Shown: positions 16,432 to 28,137, counted from the stretch's first letter. The stretch: 64,000 nucleotides of DNA from an uncultured Mucilaginibacter sp. (GCF_946479965.1 NZ_CAMLHX010000002.1:92624-156623); one strand, 5' to 3'. Made by a program: numbers and translations. Notes: generated from the sequence alone by a model not told the origin.

Positions 16432-16971
16432 ATGAAAAAAAATGTACTGGTATTTGGATCAATGGCCGGGCTGATCCTTTTAATTGTTTTAGTCACCTCC
16501 ACTACGCTATGCTATAATAATGAGGATTTTAGCGGCAATATGTGGCTTGGCTACGGCTCTATGCTGGTCGCTTTCGCTTTTATTTTTGTAGGCATAAAAA
16601 ATGTGCGCGATAACTATAATGGTGGGTATATAAGTTTCGGCAAAGCGTTTAAAGTTGGGCTGTATATAGCGCTTATTGCTTCAAGTGTATACGTTGTTAC
16701 CTGGCTGGTGGAATATTATGTATTTATACCCGACTTTATGGATAAATACATAGCACATGTATTACGCGAAGCTGCGAAGGATGGTGCTACAGCGGCTGAG
16801 CTTAAAAGTAAAACAGACGAAATGGCTACGTATATTAACATGTACAAAAACCCATTGGGCGTTATAGTGCTTACTTACTTGGAAGTATTACCTATCGGGC
16901 TTGTTATAAGTCTTATAGCCGCAGCGATATTAAAGCGAAATCCAGATAAAGCACAAACGGTTGTTGCTTAG
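16432..16971 (+). CDS. DUF4199 membrane protein
   Basis: A 179-residue integral membrane protein with four predicted helices (about residues 4-22, 38-54, 73-95 and 147-170). A soluble loop contains EAAKDGATAAELKSKTDEM between helices 3 and 4. The pattern GGYISFGKAFKVGL before helix 3 is characteristic of DUF4199. The ATG at 16432 is preferred to an upstream start since it begins MKKN followed by the first helix. Function is unknown. It follows the membrane-bound LuxR-type gene and precedes a reductase-like gene, in one direction. Confidence 0.88.
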   Translation: MKKNVLVFGSMAGLILLIVLVTSTTLCYNNEDFSGNMWLGYGSMLVAFAFIFVGIKNVRDNYNGGYISFGKAFKVGLYIALIASSVYVVTWLVEYYVFIPDFMDKYIAHVLREAAKDGATAAELKSKTDEMATYINMYKNPLGVIVLTYLEVLPIGLVISLIAAAILKRNPDKAQTVVA

Positions 16972-17017
16972 TTATATAAAGCAAATGAATGTATTATAAA
17001 TACTAAACAGAAATAAA

Positions 17018-17590
17018 ATGAGAAACTTAGTATATTTTATGCATGCCTCACTTGATGGCTTTGTTACAGGGCCTAATGGAGAAATGGACTGGATAAAGGT
17101 AGACGATGAGATATTTGACTTTGTTGCAACGATTACAGACAAAGCCGAAACTGCTCTTTACGGACGGGTAACTTATGAACTGATGGAAAGTTACTGGCCC
17201 AATGCAGGCGAGCAACCAAATGCATCAAAGCACGATAAAGAACACTCTGAATGGTACAAACAAATTCCCAAAATTGTCCTATCAAAAACAATGAGTGAAA
17301 AAGGATTGGTCAATACTACCATTATCAGCAATGATCTTGCAGAGAACATCAATACAATAAAAAACCGGGAGGGAAAAAATATTTTGATCTTCGGTAGTCC
17401 ACGGGCTTCTCATTCTTTATTAAGTGAAGGTTTAATTGACGAGTTTTGGATATTTTTGAATCCGATTTTGATTGGTCAAGGAACACCACTATTTAAAGAT
17501 GTGCCGGAAACTACAAAACTCAACTTGATAGAAACCAAAACCTTTGCCTGCGGCGTAATTGCGCTTCATTATGAAAAAGAGCGAAGTTAA
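17018..17590 (+). CDS. Dihydrofolate reductase-fold protein (RibD C-terminal family)
   Basis: A 190-residue cytoplasmic protein with the N-terminal motif HASLDGFVTGPNGEMDW, central ALYGRVTYELM and C-terminal LIFGSPRASHSLLSEGLIDE / NPILIGQGTPLFKD. These are typical of the YyaP/YwjB branch of the RibD C-terminal fold. It is a distant homologue of the product encoded at 4868. An NADPH-dependent reductase role is inferred from the fold; the substrate is unknown. It is 46 nt downstream of the DUF4199 gene and ends at a strong terminator. Confidence 0.88.
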   Translation: MRNLVYFMHASLDGFVTGPNGEMDWIKVDDEIFDFVATITDKAETALYGRVTYELMESYWPNAGEQPNASKHDKEHSEWYKQIPKIVLSKTMSEKGLVNTTIISNDLAENINTIKNREGKNILIFGSPRASHSLLSEGLIDEFWIFLNPILIGQGTPLFKDVPETTKLNLIETKTFACGVIALHYEKERS

Positions 17591-17632
17591 TAAACAATCA
17601 TTTTGGCTTAAATACAGATACAGCCTTTTACG

Positions 17633-17667
17633 AAGAGAGCGCCCCATTTCGGGCGCTCTCTTTATAT
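17633..17667. terminator. Terminator between convergent genes
   Basis: The stem AAGAGAGCGCCC (17633-17644) pairs perfectly with GGGCGCTCTCTT (17651-17662). The loop is CATTTC and a T/A-rich tail follows. Confidence 0.85.
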
Positions 17668-17678
17668 ATCAGCAAATC

Positions 17679-18281
17679 TTAATTTAAATGAATACTGGCT
17701 ATGCCTTTTTCCAACGCAATGTCTTTCACCGCCGGCAATGATGTACCTTCTACTCTAAACACAGTCAGATCTGTTAAGCCAATATGACCTAAAACGGTTT
17801 TCAAATAAGGCGCTACGAAATCATTGCCCTGCATAGGTCCTTCTGAGTAAATACCACCGGTGGATTCGGCAACGTAAACTTTTTTATTTCCAAGCAATCC
17901 TTGCAGTCCGTTTGCGTCATAACGGAAAGTAACCCCTGCTCTCACAACGTGATCCAACCATGCCTTTAAGCTGGAGTGTATGCTGTAATTATACATAGGC
18001 GCACCAATTACAATAATATCTGCATCCCGAAGGGCCTGTATCGCGTCATCAGAATGCTTAACCGCTTGCTGTAAGGCAACACTTCTGCTTTCTGCAGGAG
18101 TAAAAAACGAGGTTAAATGCGCTTCCTCCAGATGCGGAAAATGCTGCTCAACTAAATTGACCTCAGTAACTACACTGTCGGGATGAGCCGCTTTTATCTT
18201 TGCAATAATGGCGTTTCCTAATTTTATACTGAATGATGCCTTGCCACGCGGACTTGAAATAATGTGCAATATCTTTTTCAT
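17679..18281 (-). CDS. azoR: FMN-dependent NADH-azoreductase
   Basis: A 200-residue flavodoxin-fold NAD(P)H:quinone/azo reductase. FMN-binding segments are SPRGKASFSIKLG (about 10-22), APMYNYSIHSSLKAWLDHV (about 94-112) and STGGIYSEGP (about 141-150). This is the AzoR/FMN_red_2 arrangement. The family reduces quinones and azo compounds and protects against electrophiles. It is divergent from an HxlR-type regulator gene across a 105-nt region holding a large perfect palindrome, so HxlR control is very likely. This is the classic arrangement of quinone- and aldehyde-responsive reductase genes. Confidence 0.93.
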   Translation of the reverse strand: MKKILHIISSPRGKASFSIKLGNAIIAKIKAAHPDSVVTEVNLVEQHFPHLEEAHLTSFFTPAESRSVALQQAVKHSDDAIQALRDADIIVIGAPMYNYSIHSSLKAWLDHVVRAGVTFRYDANGLQGLLGNKKVYVAESTGGIYSEGPMQGNDFVAPYLKTVLGHIGLTDLTVFRVEGTSLPAVKDIALEKGIASIHLN

Positions 18282-18303
18282 AGTTTTTATCTTTTTGATT
18301 GCT

Positions 18304-18311
18304 CAAAATTA
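18304..18311 (-). promoter_or_regulatory. -7 box of azoR
   Basis: On the minus strand TAATTTTG (plus 18304-18311) matches TAnnTTTG, 22 nt before the azoR ATG. The operator palindrome and half-site lie directly upstream. Confidence 0.5.
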
Positions 18312-18322
18312 ACTACATTTAC

Positions 18323-18372
18323 TTACAAAAGGTTAGCACTATACAAAAGGTAAGTAGTTACCTTTTGTATAG
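18323..18372. promoter_or_regulatory. HxlR-type operator between azoR and its regulator
   Basis: Perfect 15-bp arms CTATACAAAAGGTAA (18339-18353) and TTACCTTTTGTATAG (18358-18372) surround GTAG. A partial extra site, TTACAAAAGGTTA (18323-18335), lies on the azoR side. Such a long palindrome between a reductase gene and a divergent HxlR gene is a convincing operator, probably for both promoters. Confidence 0.75.
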
Positions 18373-18386
18373 CAATTGAAAGCAAG

Positions 18387-18749
18387 ATGATTATGACAAA
18401 AAAACACCTAAGTACCCAGGAATGCAATAAACACCTTACAGCCGTAGGCGATGCATTATACGTTATTGGTGGTAAGTGGAAATTACGCGTAATTATTGCT
18501 TTGCGTGAAGGCCATACCAGATTTAACCTGATACAGCGCGCTATAACCGGCATATCAGCAAAAGTATTGGCAAGCGAACTTAAGGACCTGGAGTTAAATG
18601 GCTTTGTTAAAAGAAACGTACATACCGGCACCCCGGTTGTTGTGGAATATCAACTTACCCCTTATGCAGACACCTTGGATGACGTATTAACCGCATTATT
18701 TGTTTGGGGCTCGGCGCATCGCGAACGTATCAGAGAAGGCTCAATTTGA
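18387..18749 (+). CDS. HxlR-family transcriptional regulator
   Basis: A 120-residue winged-helix regulator. The HxlR/DUF24 core is clear: ALYVIGGKWKLRVIIALREG, then FNLIQRAITGISAKVLASEL and the wing YQLTPYADTLDDVL. A cysteine at position 11 (TQECNKHL) precedes the domain; in relatives such as YodB and HypR an N-terminal cysteine senses quinones or disulfide stress. ATG at 18387 and 18393 are both possible starts. It probably represses or activates azoR and itself through the 34-bp palindrome upstream. Confidence 0.93.
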   Translation: MIMTKKHLSTQECNKHLTAVGDALYVIGGKWKLRVIIALREGHTRFNLIQRAITGISAKVLASELKDLELNGFVKRNVHTGTPVVVEYQLTPYADTLDDVLTALFVWGSAHRERIREGSI

Positions 18750-18859
18750 AAAAACAGTTTTAATAAGACATTTTATTAAACTTTAAACAAAAGTACACGT
18801 ACAAAACACTGGCCTTTAATTGGAGTTTTCAATACTCCGCCAATTATATAACCATTAGG

Positions 18860-20404
18860 ATGAGATCAGGTGCGTTTAAAATAGTAGCCATTTATATTGC
18901 TTTGGCTTTAACCTGGATAGCGGTAAGTGATAAGCTGGTGCAAGCCTTGCATTTATATTTAACTCCCGATAATCTCCTTGTTGTTAATGTGTTAAAAGGG
19001 TCGGTGTTTGTGTTGCTTACCGGGTTTATGCTATATAAGCTTATCAGCGCTCATGACCGGCGTTTGCTAGCCAGCGAAATACAATATCGAAGTTTTTTTA
19101 ATGATAACCCCTCCCCTATGTGGATGTATGACAGTAAGACGCTGTTTTTTACAGCGGTTAACAATGCAGCGGTAAGTCATTACGGTTATACCTGGGATGA
19201 ATTTAAAAAAATGAAAATTACAGATATTCGTCCGTCTACTGATTCAGAAAAAATAATCGAAGTAGTTAAAAATCTTAAAGACGGTTATAATTGTTCAGGT
19301 GTGTGGGTGCATCGTAAGAAAAATGGACAACTTATTGATGTACAAATCACATCGCATCGTTTAACAAGCGGACGGAAAAATAATGTCATGGTATTAGCCA
19401 AAGATGTTACCGATCTAAAACGTATGGAGGTTGAAAGAAATGATTATCTGGCTCGTTTGGAAGACACTTTAAATAGTATAAGTGATGGCTTTCTTACCCT
19501 AGACAGAAACTGGAATATAGGTATGGTGAACAATATGCACGAAGTGATATCCGGTTATAGAAAACAAGATATTGTAGGTAAAAACTTCCTGGCATTATGG
19601 CCCAAGGCCGGCAGTTCTGCATTTTATACTAATATAAATAAAGCATTAGCTGAACATGTTGTTGTTAAATTTGAAGAGTATAGTACCACCTTAAAAAAAT
19701 GGTTGCGCATGTCTTGCTTTCCAACCAAAGACGGCGTAGCCATTTACTTTTCTGATATAACGGAAAGCAAAGAAAAAGATATTAAACTACAAAACGCTCT
19801 CGAACGCTACGACCAGGCGGCGTTGGCAACAGAAGACATGCTATATGAGTTTGATTTAGCCAATAACAAAGTTTCTTATACACAGAGCTTTGGCTATTTT
19901 TCAGCTATTGATATTTCAAAGGCCGAGGACCCCTCGGTCGCCTGGCTTGCCCTCGTTCATAAAAACGATCTGCCTGACCTAACTGATACAATGGCCGACA
20001 CGCTAAAAAAAGGCATCAATAAATATCAGTGTGAATATAGGGTTGATTGTGGCGATGGAAACTACAGGTGGGTTAACGATCAGGCGAGTATTACTTATGA
20101 TGCAGACGGCAAGCCTTTACGAATGGTTGGCGCTGTACGCGATATAAACGACCTAAAGGCAAAAGAAAAATCGTTACTGGAACAAAATACGATACTTAAG
20201 GATATAGCCTGGATGGAATCTCATGAAATGCGAAGGCCACTTGCATCTATACTCGGATTGGTAGAACTGGTAAGCGCCTGTGATTCTGACGCCGAGCAAC
20301 AGCAAGTGCTCCAACATCTAAAAACTTCGGCTGGTGAGCTTGACCAGATGATACGTAGAATAAGCGCGCAGATTGATCAGGTCACAAAAGACCAGAAAGA
20401 ATGA
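18860..20404 (+). CDS. Membrane PAS-domain protein with HisKA-like end but no ATPase domain
   Basis: A 514-residue protein with two N-terminal transmembrane helices (about 7-24 and 42-61), then three PAS domains (about 72-190, 200-305 and 310-430). The last has a PAC motif (YRWVNDQASITYDADGKPLR). The C-terminus (450-514) resembles a histidine-kinase dimerisation domain, IAWMESHEMRRPLASILGLV, with candidate H455. The protein stops before any HATPase domain (no N, G1 or G2 boxes). It could be a phosphotransfer or signal-input partner for another kinase. The stop is followed directly by a strong terminator, so it is not an obvious frameshift product. Confidence 0.85.
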   Translation: MRSGAFKIVAIYIALALTWIAVSDKLVQALHLYLTPDNLLVVNVLKGSVFVLLTGFMLYKLISAHDRRLLASEIQYRSFFNDNPSPMWMYDSKTLFFTAVNNAAVSHYGYTWDEFKKMKITDIRPSTDSEKIIEVVKNLKDGYNCSGVWVHRKKNGQLIDVQITSHRLTSGRKNNVMVLAKDVTDLKRMEVERNDYLARLEDTLNSISDGFLTLDRNWNIGMVNNMHEVISGYRKQDIVGKNFLALWPKAGSSAFYTNINKALAEHVVVKFEEYSTTLKKWLRMSCFPTKDGVAIYFSDITESKEKDIKLQNALERYDQAALATEDMLYEFDLANNKVSYTQSFGYFSAIDISKAEDPSVAWLALVHKNDLPDLTDTMADTLKKGINKYQCEYRVDCGDGNYRWVNDQASITYDADGKPLRMVGAVRDINDLKAKEKSLLEQNTILKDIAWMESHEMRRPLASILGLVELVSACDSDAEQQQVLQHLKTSAGELDQMIRRISAQIDQVTKDQKE

Positions 20405-20431
20405 ATCATAAACCTTTAATTTCAATTCAAT

Positions 20432-20466
20432 AAAAAAGCATCCTGAATATTTCAGGATGCTTTTTT
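20432..20466. terminator. Bidirectional terminator
   Basis: Perfect 16-bp stem AAAAAAGCATCCTGAA (20432-20447) with its complement (20451-20466), loop TAT. It serves the PAS gene and the convergent esterase operon. Confidence 0.9.
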
Positions 20467-20489
20467 ATTATCGCAAGACGTATAATTTT

Positions 20490-23355
<2,866 letters not shown>

Positions 23356-23396
23356 GATAAATTTACTTTATAATTGTGCCGCAAAATGGCATTTTT

Positions 23397-23421
23397 TTTA
23401 ATTGTTTATTTAACAATTAAA
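23397..23421. promoter_or_regulatory. Palindrome upstream of the GH43-esterase operon
   Basis: Perfect 10-bp arms TTTAATTGTT (23397-23406) and AACAATTAAA (23412-23421) surround TATTT. They lie 42-66 nt before the GH43 start. It is AT-rich, so chance is possible, but its position suits an operator. Confidence 0.4.
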
Positions 23422-23487
23422 AAAATTACTGTCATTATCCCCGATCGTAACAAAAAAGTTGCTTAAAGGTTGCCGTACCGATTTACA

Positions 23488-23533
23488 GGGTATAAAAACA
23501 AAAGGCTGAAACATATATTGCTTCAGCCTTTTG
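23488..23533 (-). terminator. Terminator of the ThuA-fusion gene
   Basis: Read on the minus strand, CAAAAGGCTGAA (plus 23522-23533) pairs perfectly with its complement (plus 23499-23510) over an 11-nt loop. TTTTTATA follows. It sits directly after the stop at 23541. Confidence 0.85.
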
Positions 23534-23540
23534 TTTTTAC

Positions 23541-26261
23541 CTATTTTGCCTGGGCCAATGAGAATACCCAGTTTACTATTTGCTTAGCCTGATCCGGCTT
23601 AAGCGCGGGATGCGGAGGCATTGCCACATCACCCCAAACACCGCTACCTCCATTTATAATCTTTTGAGACAGTTTAGTTGCGTTGACCGCGTTATGCTGA
23701 TATTTTTTTGCCACTTCAGCAAAAGCCGGGCCGATGGATTTCTCCTCAGTCTTATGACAAGCAGGGCAATCCAAACTCATCATTAAAGCTCTGCCGGGAG
23801 CATTAAGTTTAGCCGTATTCGCGGCAGCCACAACCGCCTGACTGCTTCCCGCAATCACATTTGTACTTTGGCTTTTGCCGGTGCCTGTGGCATCACTAGC
23901 TGTTACAGAAACGGTGTAATTTCCTTTTGCTGTGTAAGTGTAAGTTAGTTTGGGCACTGTAGTTACACGTTTAATTCCGTTACCCAGGCTCCAGTTGTAC
24001 CGTACTATTTTATTATTTTCTGCATCAGTAGCTTTTGCTGTGAAAGTAACCGTAAAAGGTATATTACCCGCAGGTTTGCTAGCGTTTATAGCAGTTACTT
24101 GCGGAGCTACATTTCCGGCACTATAATCAATTCTGGAAATTGCCGCATCCGGATTTTTAGCAAACCAACCGTTACCATACTCAAGTATGTATAACTTTCC
24201 ATCGGGTCCAACCTCCATATCAACCGGTGCGTTAAACTTGGTGCTCTCCATAAACGGCTCCATATTATCATAATCACCTTCCGGTGTTAAGGTCACAGCT
24301 TTTACCCAGCCGCGAACCCATTCATAAATAAGCAATTTGCCATTATAATATGTAGGCAAGCCTGGCTTCGTATACCGGTCGCCATAATATACAGGGCCGG
24401 CCATTGCGGTACGACCGCCTGTTCCTGTTTGAGGGAAGTCAGCGGATACTACATAAGGATACCATATAAACGCGGGTTGAGCCGGTGGAAGTACTGTTAA
24501 GCCGGTATTATTACGAGAATTGTTGATTGGCTTTAAAGGATCAAATGCCGCGCCCGATTTGCCTGTGGCATAGTCATAATCACGGTAAGCCAGATTTGGG
24601 CCGATAAATAATGGCCAGCCAAAGTTGCCTGCTTTACGCGCCTGGTTAACTTCATCATATCCTTTGGGCCCACGTGTAGCCATGCTATCCGCCTGAGCAT
24701 CCGGTCCAACCTCGCCCCAATATAAAAATCCTGTTTTTGGATCAATGGAGATACGGTAAGGGTTACGATTACCCATTACGTAAATTTCAGGGCGTGTTTT
24801 AGCTGTTCCTTTCGCAAAAAGGTTGCCATCCGGAATTTCATAGGTGCCGTCAGGTTTAATTTTGATGCGAAGAATTTTACCCCGCAGGTCATTGGTATTA
24901 CCAGCCGCTCTTCGGTCATCATTAACTTCGAACCCCGGGCGCTGATCCAGCGGAGCAAATGAGTTAGTGTTTGGCGATCCCTTAGGTACATTTTCCTCAT
25001 CAAATGGCGAAGTATTATCCCCCGTAGATAAGAATAACTCATGGTCTTTGCCAAACGCGATTGAGCCGCCTGTGTGGCAACAGGTTTCGCGGTCTGTTTT
25101 AACTTCCAAAATCCTTTTCTCGCTCTTAAGATCAAATACATTATTCTTAAAAGTAAAACGCGATAGATAATTAACAGGTTTATTGTCAGGGCTTGCCGGG
25201 CTGTAGTAAACGTATAAATAATTGTTGGTTTTAAAATCAGGGTCAAGTTGTATCCCTAATAAACCGTCCTCTATAGGGTGAGTGGCTTTTTTTAGCTCTT
25301 TAAAATATACGTCGAGTTTAGCTACCTGTGTTAAGGCTTTTGTTGCCTGGCTATATTTTAAGATCTCTCCCCTACGCTGCACTATCAAAATATCCAGGTT
25401 AGGAAGAATAGCCATTTCAGTAGGCTCCGTAAATTTACCTACGGAAAGTATATTCTTACTAAAACGCGCTTCATCAGGAGCATGCTGTGCTTTCACTTTT
25501 GTATAGTCTAAAGCAGGATGATTCATAGCGTATTTAATGCCGCCCAATATGTGCTTAACCATTAGATCTTCGCTGTACGATTCCTTGGTATGTCCTAAAC
25601 CTGTATAAAAAACTTTCCCGCCTTCAAATTCATGATACCAGGCTATTGGGTGGTTGGCTCCCATTTTAAAGCGATCACCTCTATTACCATCATAAGTAAG
25701 CGAAGACTCTTCAAGGTTGATAAGCACCTTAACACTTTTGTTAAATAGTTTGTAATGGTACCATTCATCCCTGCGTTTCCACTCAGTTGGCAACATGCTG
25801 GTAGAAGGATGGTTTTTATCAAGCACAGTCATTGTAGCCATTTGTTGAGCCGGATGAAAGGAAAAATATCCTCCAATCATGCGACCATACCAGCGCCAGT
25901 CATATAATGCATCAGCGGCAGCATGTATGCCTACAAAGCCGCCCCCTGCCTGAATATATCTTTGCAGGTCAACGCGTTGGTATGGGTTTAAGAAATCACC
26001 TGTTGTGCTTACGAAGATAACCGCGTCATATTTTTTTAAGTTGTTCTCAGCTATTTTCCCTGCGTCTGATGATGTATCAACTGCAAAGTTGTTCTCCTGT
26101 CCGATTTTCATAATAGCCTGCGCCGCCGCAGGTCTGGAATCATGGGCATAGGCCGCCACTTTGGTAAAAACCAACACCCTTTTTTGTGCAGATGCTGTAA
26201 ACGCCGAAACGATTACCAATAGCGATGCCGCTTTAACTACATGCGAAAATTTTAAATCCAT
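23541..26261 (-). CDS. ThuA / PQQ-type sugar dehydrogenase / PKD / cytochrome c fusion
   Basis: A 906-residue exported protein with four joined parts. A signal peptide (1-25) precedes a ThuA-like domain (about 27-245, GGGFVGIHAAADALYDW). Next is a six-bladed sugar/sorbosone dehydrogenase propeller (about 265-700, EDGLLGIQLDPDF, CCHTGGSIAFG, GNFGWPL). A PKD domain follows (about 735-815, YNWSLGNG...YTYTAKGNYTVSV). The C-terminal c-type cytochrome has heme motif CPACH (832-836) and probable axial M881 in VAMPPHP. It likely oxidises a sugar or sugar derivative in the periplasm and passes electrons to its own heme. The gene is monocistronic, with a TTG-N21-CATATTTG promoter. Confidence 0.92.
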   Translation of the reverse strand: MDLKFSHVVKAASLLVIVSAFTASAQKRVLVFTKVAAYAHDSRPAAAQAIMKIGQENNFAVDTSSDAGKIAENNLKKYDAVIFVSTTGDFLNPYQRVDLQRYIQAGGGFVGIHAAADALYDWRWYGRMIGGYFSFHPAQQMATMTVLDKNHPSTSMLPTEWKRRDEWYHYKLFNKSVKVLINLEESSLTYDGNRGDRFKMGANHPIAWYHEFEGGKVFYTGLGHTKESYSEDLMVKHILGGIKYAMNHPALDYTKVKAQHAPDEARFSKNILSVGKFTEPTEMAILPNLDILIVQRRGEILKYSQATKALTQVAKLDVYFKELKKATHPIEDGLLGIQLDPDFKTNNYLYVYYSPASPDNKPVNYLSRFTFKNNVFDLKSEKRILEVKTDRETCCHTGGSIAFGKDHELFLSTGDNTSPFDEENVPKGSPNTNSFAPLDQRPGFEVNDDRRAAGNTNDLRGKILRIKIKPDGTYEIPDGNLFAKGTAKTRPEIYVMGNRNPYRISIDPKTGFLYWGEVGPDAQADSMATRGPKGYDEVNQARKAGNFGWPLFIGPNLAYRDYDYATGKSGAAFDPLKPINNSRNNTGLTVLPPAQPAFIWYPYVVSADFPQTGTGGRTAMAGPVYYGDRYTKPGLPTYYNGKLLIYEWVRGWVKAVTLTPEGDYDNMEPFMESTKFNAPVDMEVGPDGKLYILEYGNGWFAKNPDAAISRIDYSAGNVAPQVTAINASKPAGNIPFTVTFTAKATDAENNKIVRYNWSLGNGIKRVTTVPKLTYTYTAKGNYTVSVTASDATGTGKSQSTNVIAGSSQAVVAAANTAKLNAPGRALMMSLDCPACHKTEEKSIGPAFAEVAKKYQHNAVNATKLSQKIINGGSGVWGDVAMPPHPALKPDQAKQIVNWVFSLAQAK

Positions 26262-26315
26262 ATTTACTTTGATCTATAAACGGTTTGTCAAGCGAATATA
26301 TCATCGCTGACAGGA

Positions 26316-26349
26316 CAAATATGCAATATTTGTATATAAGTATGCAATA
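26316..26349 (-). promoter_or_regulatory. Promoter of the ThuA-fusion gene with a direct repeat
   Basis: On the minus strand TTG (plus 26345-26347) and CATATTTG (plus 26316-26323) are 21 nt apart, matching the -33/-7 layout. On the plus strand ATGCAATA occurs at 26321-26328 and 26342-26349, 21 nt apart, covering both promoter elements. This is a possible regulator pair-site. Confidence 0.55.
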
Positions 26350-26414
26350 CTAATTGTGTTAACGTAACAAACCTGGTAAAGGTTTAATTCAACTTAAAAC
26401 AACATATTTGCACA

Positions 26415-27209
26415 ATGGTAATAAGTATTTTAGGCTGCGGATGGTATGGCAAGGCATTGGCTATTGAACTCATTAAAAAAGGCATAACAATAAAGGGATC
26501 ATCTACATCTGTCGAAAAAATACCATTGCTTGAGACGGACGGTATATGCCCTTATCTTATCAATCTATCGCAGGAAAATAAAGTAATTGAAGATGATTTT
26601 TTTGCTTGCGATGTCTTATGGATAAGTATTCCACCTAAGGCACGTGCCGGTAAGGGTTTAGAATACTTAACGCAGATAAAAGAATTGGTTAGTATTATAA
26701 AGCAATATAATATTAAACAAGTGGTGTTCGTCAGCTCAACAGGGGTTTATGGGGATAGTAATACCGTTGTAACTGAATTGGATGAACCCAATCCGGACAG
26801 TGAGTCGGGCAAAATTTTGTTTGAAGGGGAAGGTATATTGAAACGGGAAACCAGTTTTACAACCACTATTATACGTTTTGCCGGCTTAATAGGCCCCGGG
26901 CGCGATCCGGGAAGGTTTTTTGCAGGTAAAACGGATATTCCAAACGGCCATGCGCCCGTCAATCTTGTCCACTTAACAGATTGTTTAGGTATAAGCTGCG
27001 CGATAATAGAAAAACAAGGCTTCGGACATATCTATAACGCCACCGCTCCGCAGCATCCTTCAAGGGCAGAATTTTATACCAAAGCTGCTGAACGCTCCGG
27101 TCTAGAGAAGCCGCAATTCATCCACGAAAAAAACAATTGGAAAACAGTTGAAAATGTAAACGTCCCCAGGCTATTGCAATATACTTATAAGGTAAGTTTA
27201 ACAGAATAG
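26415..27209 (+). CDS. SDR/NAD(P)-dependent epimerase-like protein
   Basis: A 264-residue cytoplasmic Rossmann-fold protein. The N-terminal nucleotide-binding loop is ILGCGWYGKALAIEL (about 4-18), a GxGxxG variant. VVFVSSTGVYGD follows with the Ser-Tyr catalytic region of extended SDRs. The sequence resembles E. coli YeeZ-type NAD-dependent epimerases. Substrate unknown. CATATTTG at 26403-26410, one mismatch from the -7 consensus, ends 4 nt before the ATG, so the mRNA may be leaderless. It lies alone between the ThuA-fusion gene and the KDPG aldolase gene. Confidence 0.86.
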   Translation: MVISILGCGWYGKALAIELIKKGITIKGSSTSVEKIPLLETDGICPYLINLSQENKVIEDDFFACDVLWISIPPKARAGKGLEYLTQIKELVSIIKQYNIKQVVFVSSTGVYGDSNTVVTELDEPNPDSESGKILFEGEGILKRETSFTTTIIRFAGLIGPGRDPGRFFAGKTDIPNGHAPVNLVHLTDCLGISCAIIEKQGFGHIYNATAPQHPSRAEFYTKAAERSGLEKPQFIHEKNNWKTVENVNVPRLLQYTYKVSLTE

Positions 27210-27243
27210 CGGCAGGCCGGTACGCCCACCGCTAAAGGAAATA

Positions 27244-27903
27244 TTATCTGCTCGCGTTAACTATCGCGATAGCTTCTTTTGTAGACTCAGTTAGTTCAGC
27301 ATATTTTTTACCGTCCATAACATCTTTGCTTACCAGTTGGCTACCCATGCCAACAGCACATACACCTGCTTTGAACCAGCCGCCAATACTCTCTTTAGTT
27401 AGCTCAACACCGCCGGTTGGCATAAATAGTAAGTTAGGGAATAACACTTTTATACTTGATAAAAATGCCGGACCCAATATATTACCAGGAAACAACTTAA
27501 TAACTTTCGCACCCAGGTTTTCGGCTCTGATAACTTCTGACGGTGTCATGCAGCCAGGTACCCAAAGCAAACCATTCTTTTCTGATACCTCTACAACCTC
27601 TTCCACCAATCCCGGGCTGATGATGTAATCTGCACCAGCATCGGCAAAGGCCTGGGCAGCTTTAGCATCTTTAATTGTACCAACACCGAGGTACATTCCG
27701 CCTAATTCTTTATCGCAAACCTCGCGTAGTTTTACAAAGTTTCTGAGAGCGGCTTCGCCGCGGTTGGTGTATTCAATGGTTTTTACACCTGCAGCGTACA
27801 GGGCACGTAAAATATCTACGCTAACTTCTTCATCCTGATGAAAAAACAAAGGCAATATGCCCTGCTCCTGTATCAGTTTTAATATGGTGGCTTTTTTATC
27901 CAT
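27244..27903 (-). CDS. eda: 2-dehydro-3-deoxy-phosphogluconate (KDPG) aldolase
   Basis: A 219-residue class I aldolase cleaving KDPG to pyruvate and glyceraldehyde-3-phosphate. Active-site features: E44 in KTIEYTNRGE, the Schiff-base lysine K136 in KVIKLFPGN, and the phosphate-binding PTGGV segment. Length is normal. It is divergent from a KDG kinase gene (234 nt between starts). Together they give the last two steps of uronate breakdown, kinase then aldolase. Sharing of the intergenic region implies joint control; a GAAAACGTTA motif near 28007 recalls LacI-type sites, but this is weak. Confidence 0.94.
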   Translation of the reverse strand: MDKKATILKLIQEQGILPLFFHQDEEVSVDILRALYAAGVKTIEYTNRGEAALRNFVKLREVCDKELGGMYLGVGTIKDAKAAQAFADAGADYIISPGLVEEVVEVSEKNGLLWVPGCMTPSEVIRAENLGAKVIKLFPGNILGPAFLSSIKVLFPNLLFMPTGGVELTKESIGGWFKAGVCAVGMGSQLVSKDVMDGKKYAELTESTKEAIAIVNASR

Positions 27904-28137
27904 GTTTATTTAACCGGTTAATTTTTATGTGATTTACGGATGGTAAAAGTAGAAAACAAATATTAAAACGCCACGGTCAAGTCGGCATTACTTGCAATTT
28001 GTTTACGAAAACGTTAGCGGCAACTTTTCAGCTAAAAAGCTTCCTATTTATTTAGGTTTAATGTAGTTTTGGTGACTTTGATAAAAAGCAACCAATTTGG
28101 TCTAATATTCATTTTCAAATTAAATATATAAATAACG

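Noticed and set aside
27904..28137. LacI-type operator between eda and kdgK
   Set aside because: GAAAACGTTA resembles a half-site, but no full palindrome is present. Not listed as a feature.
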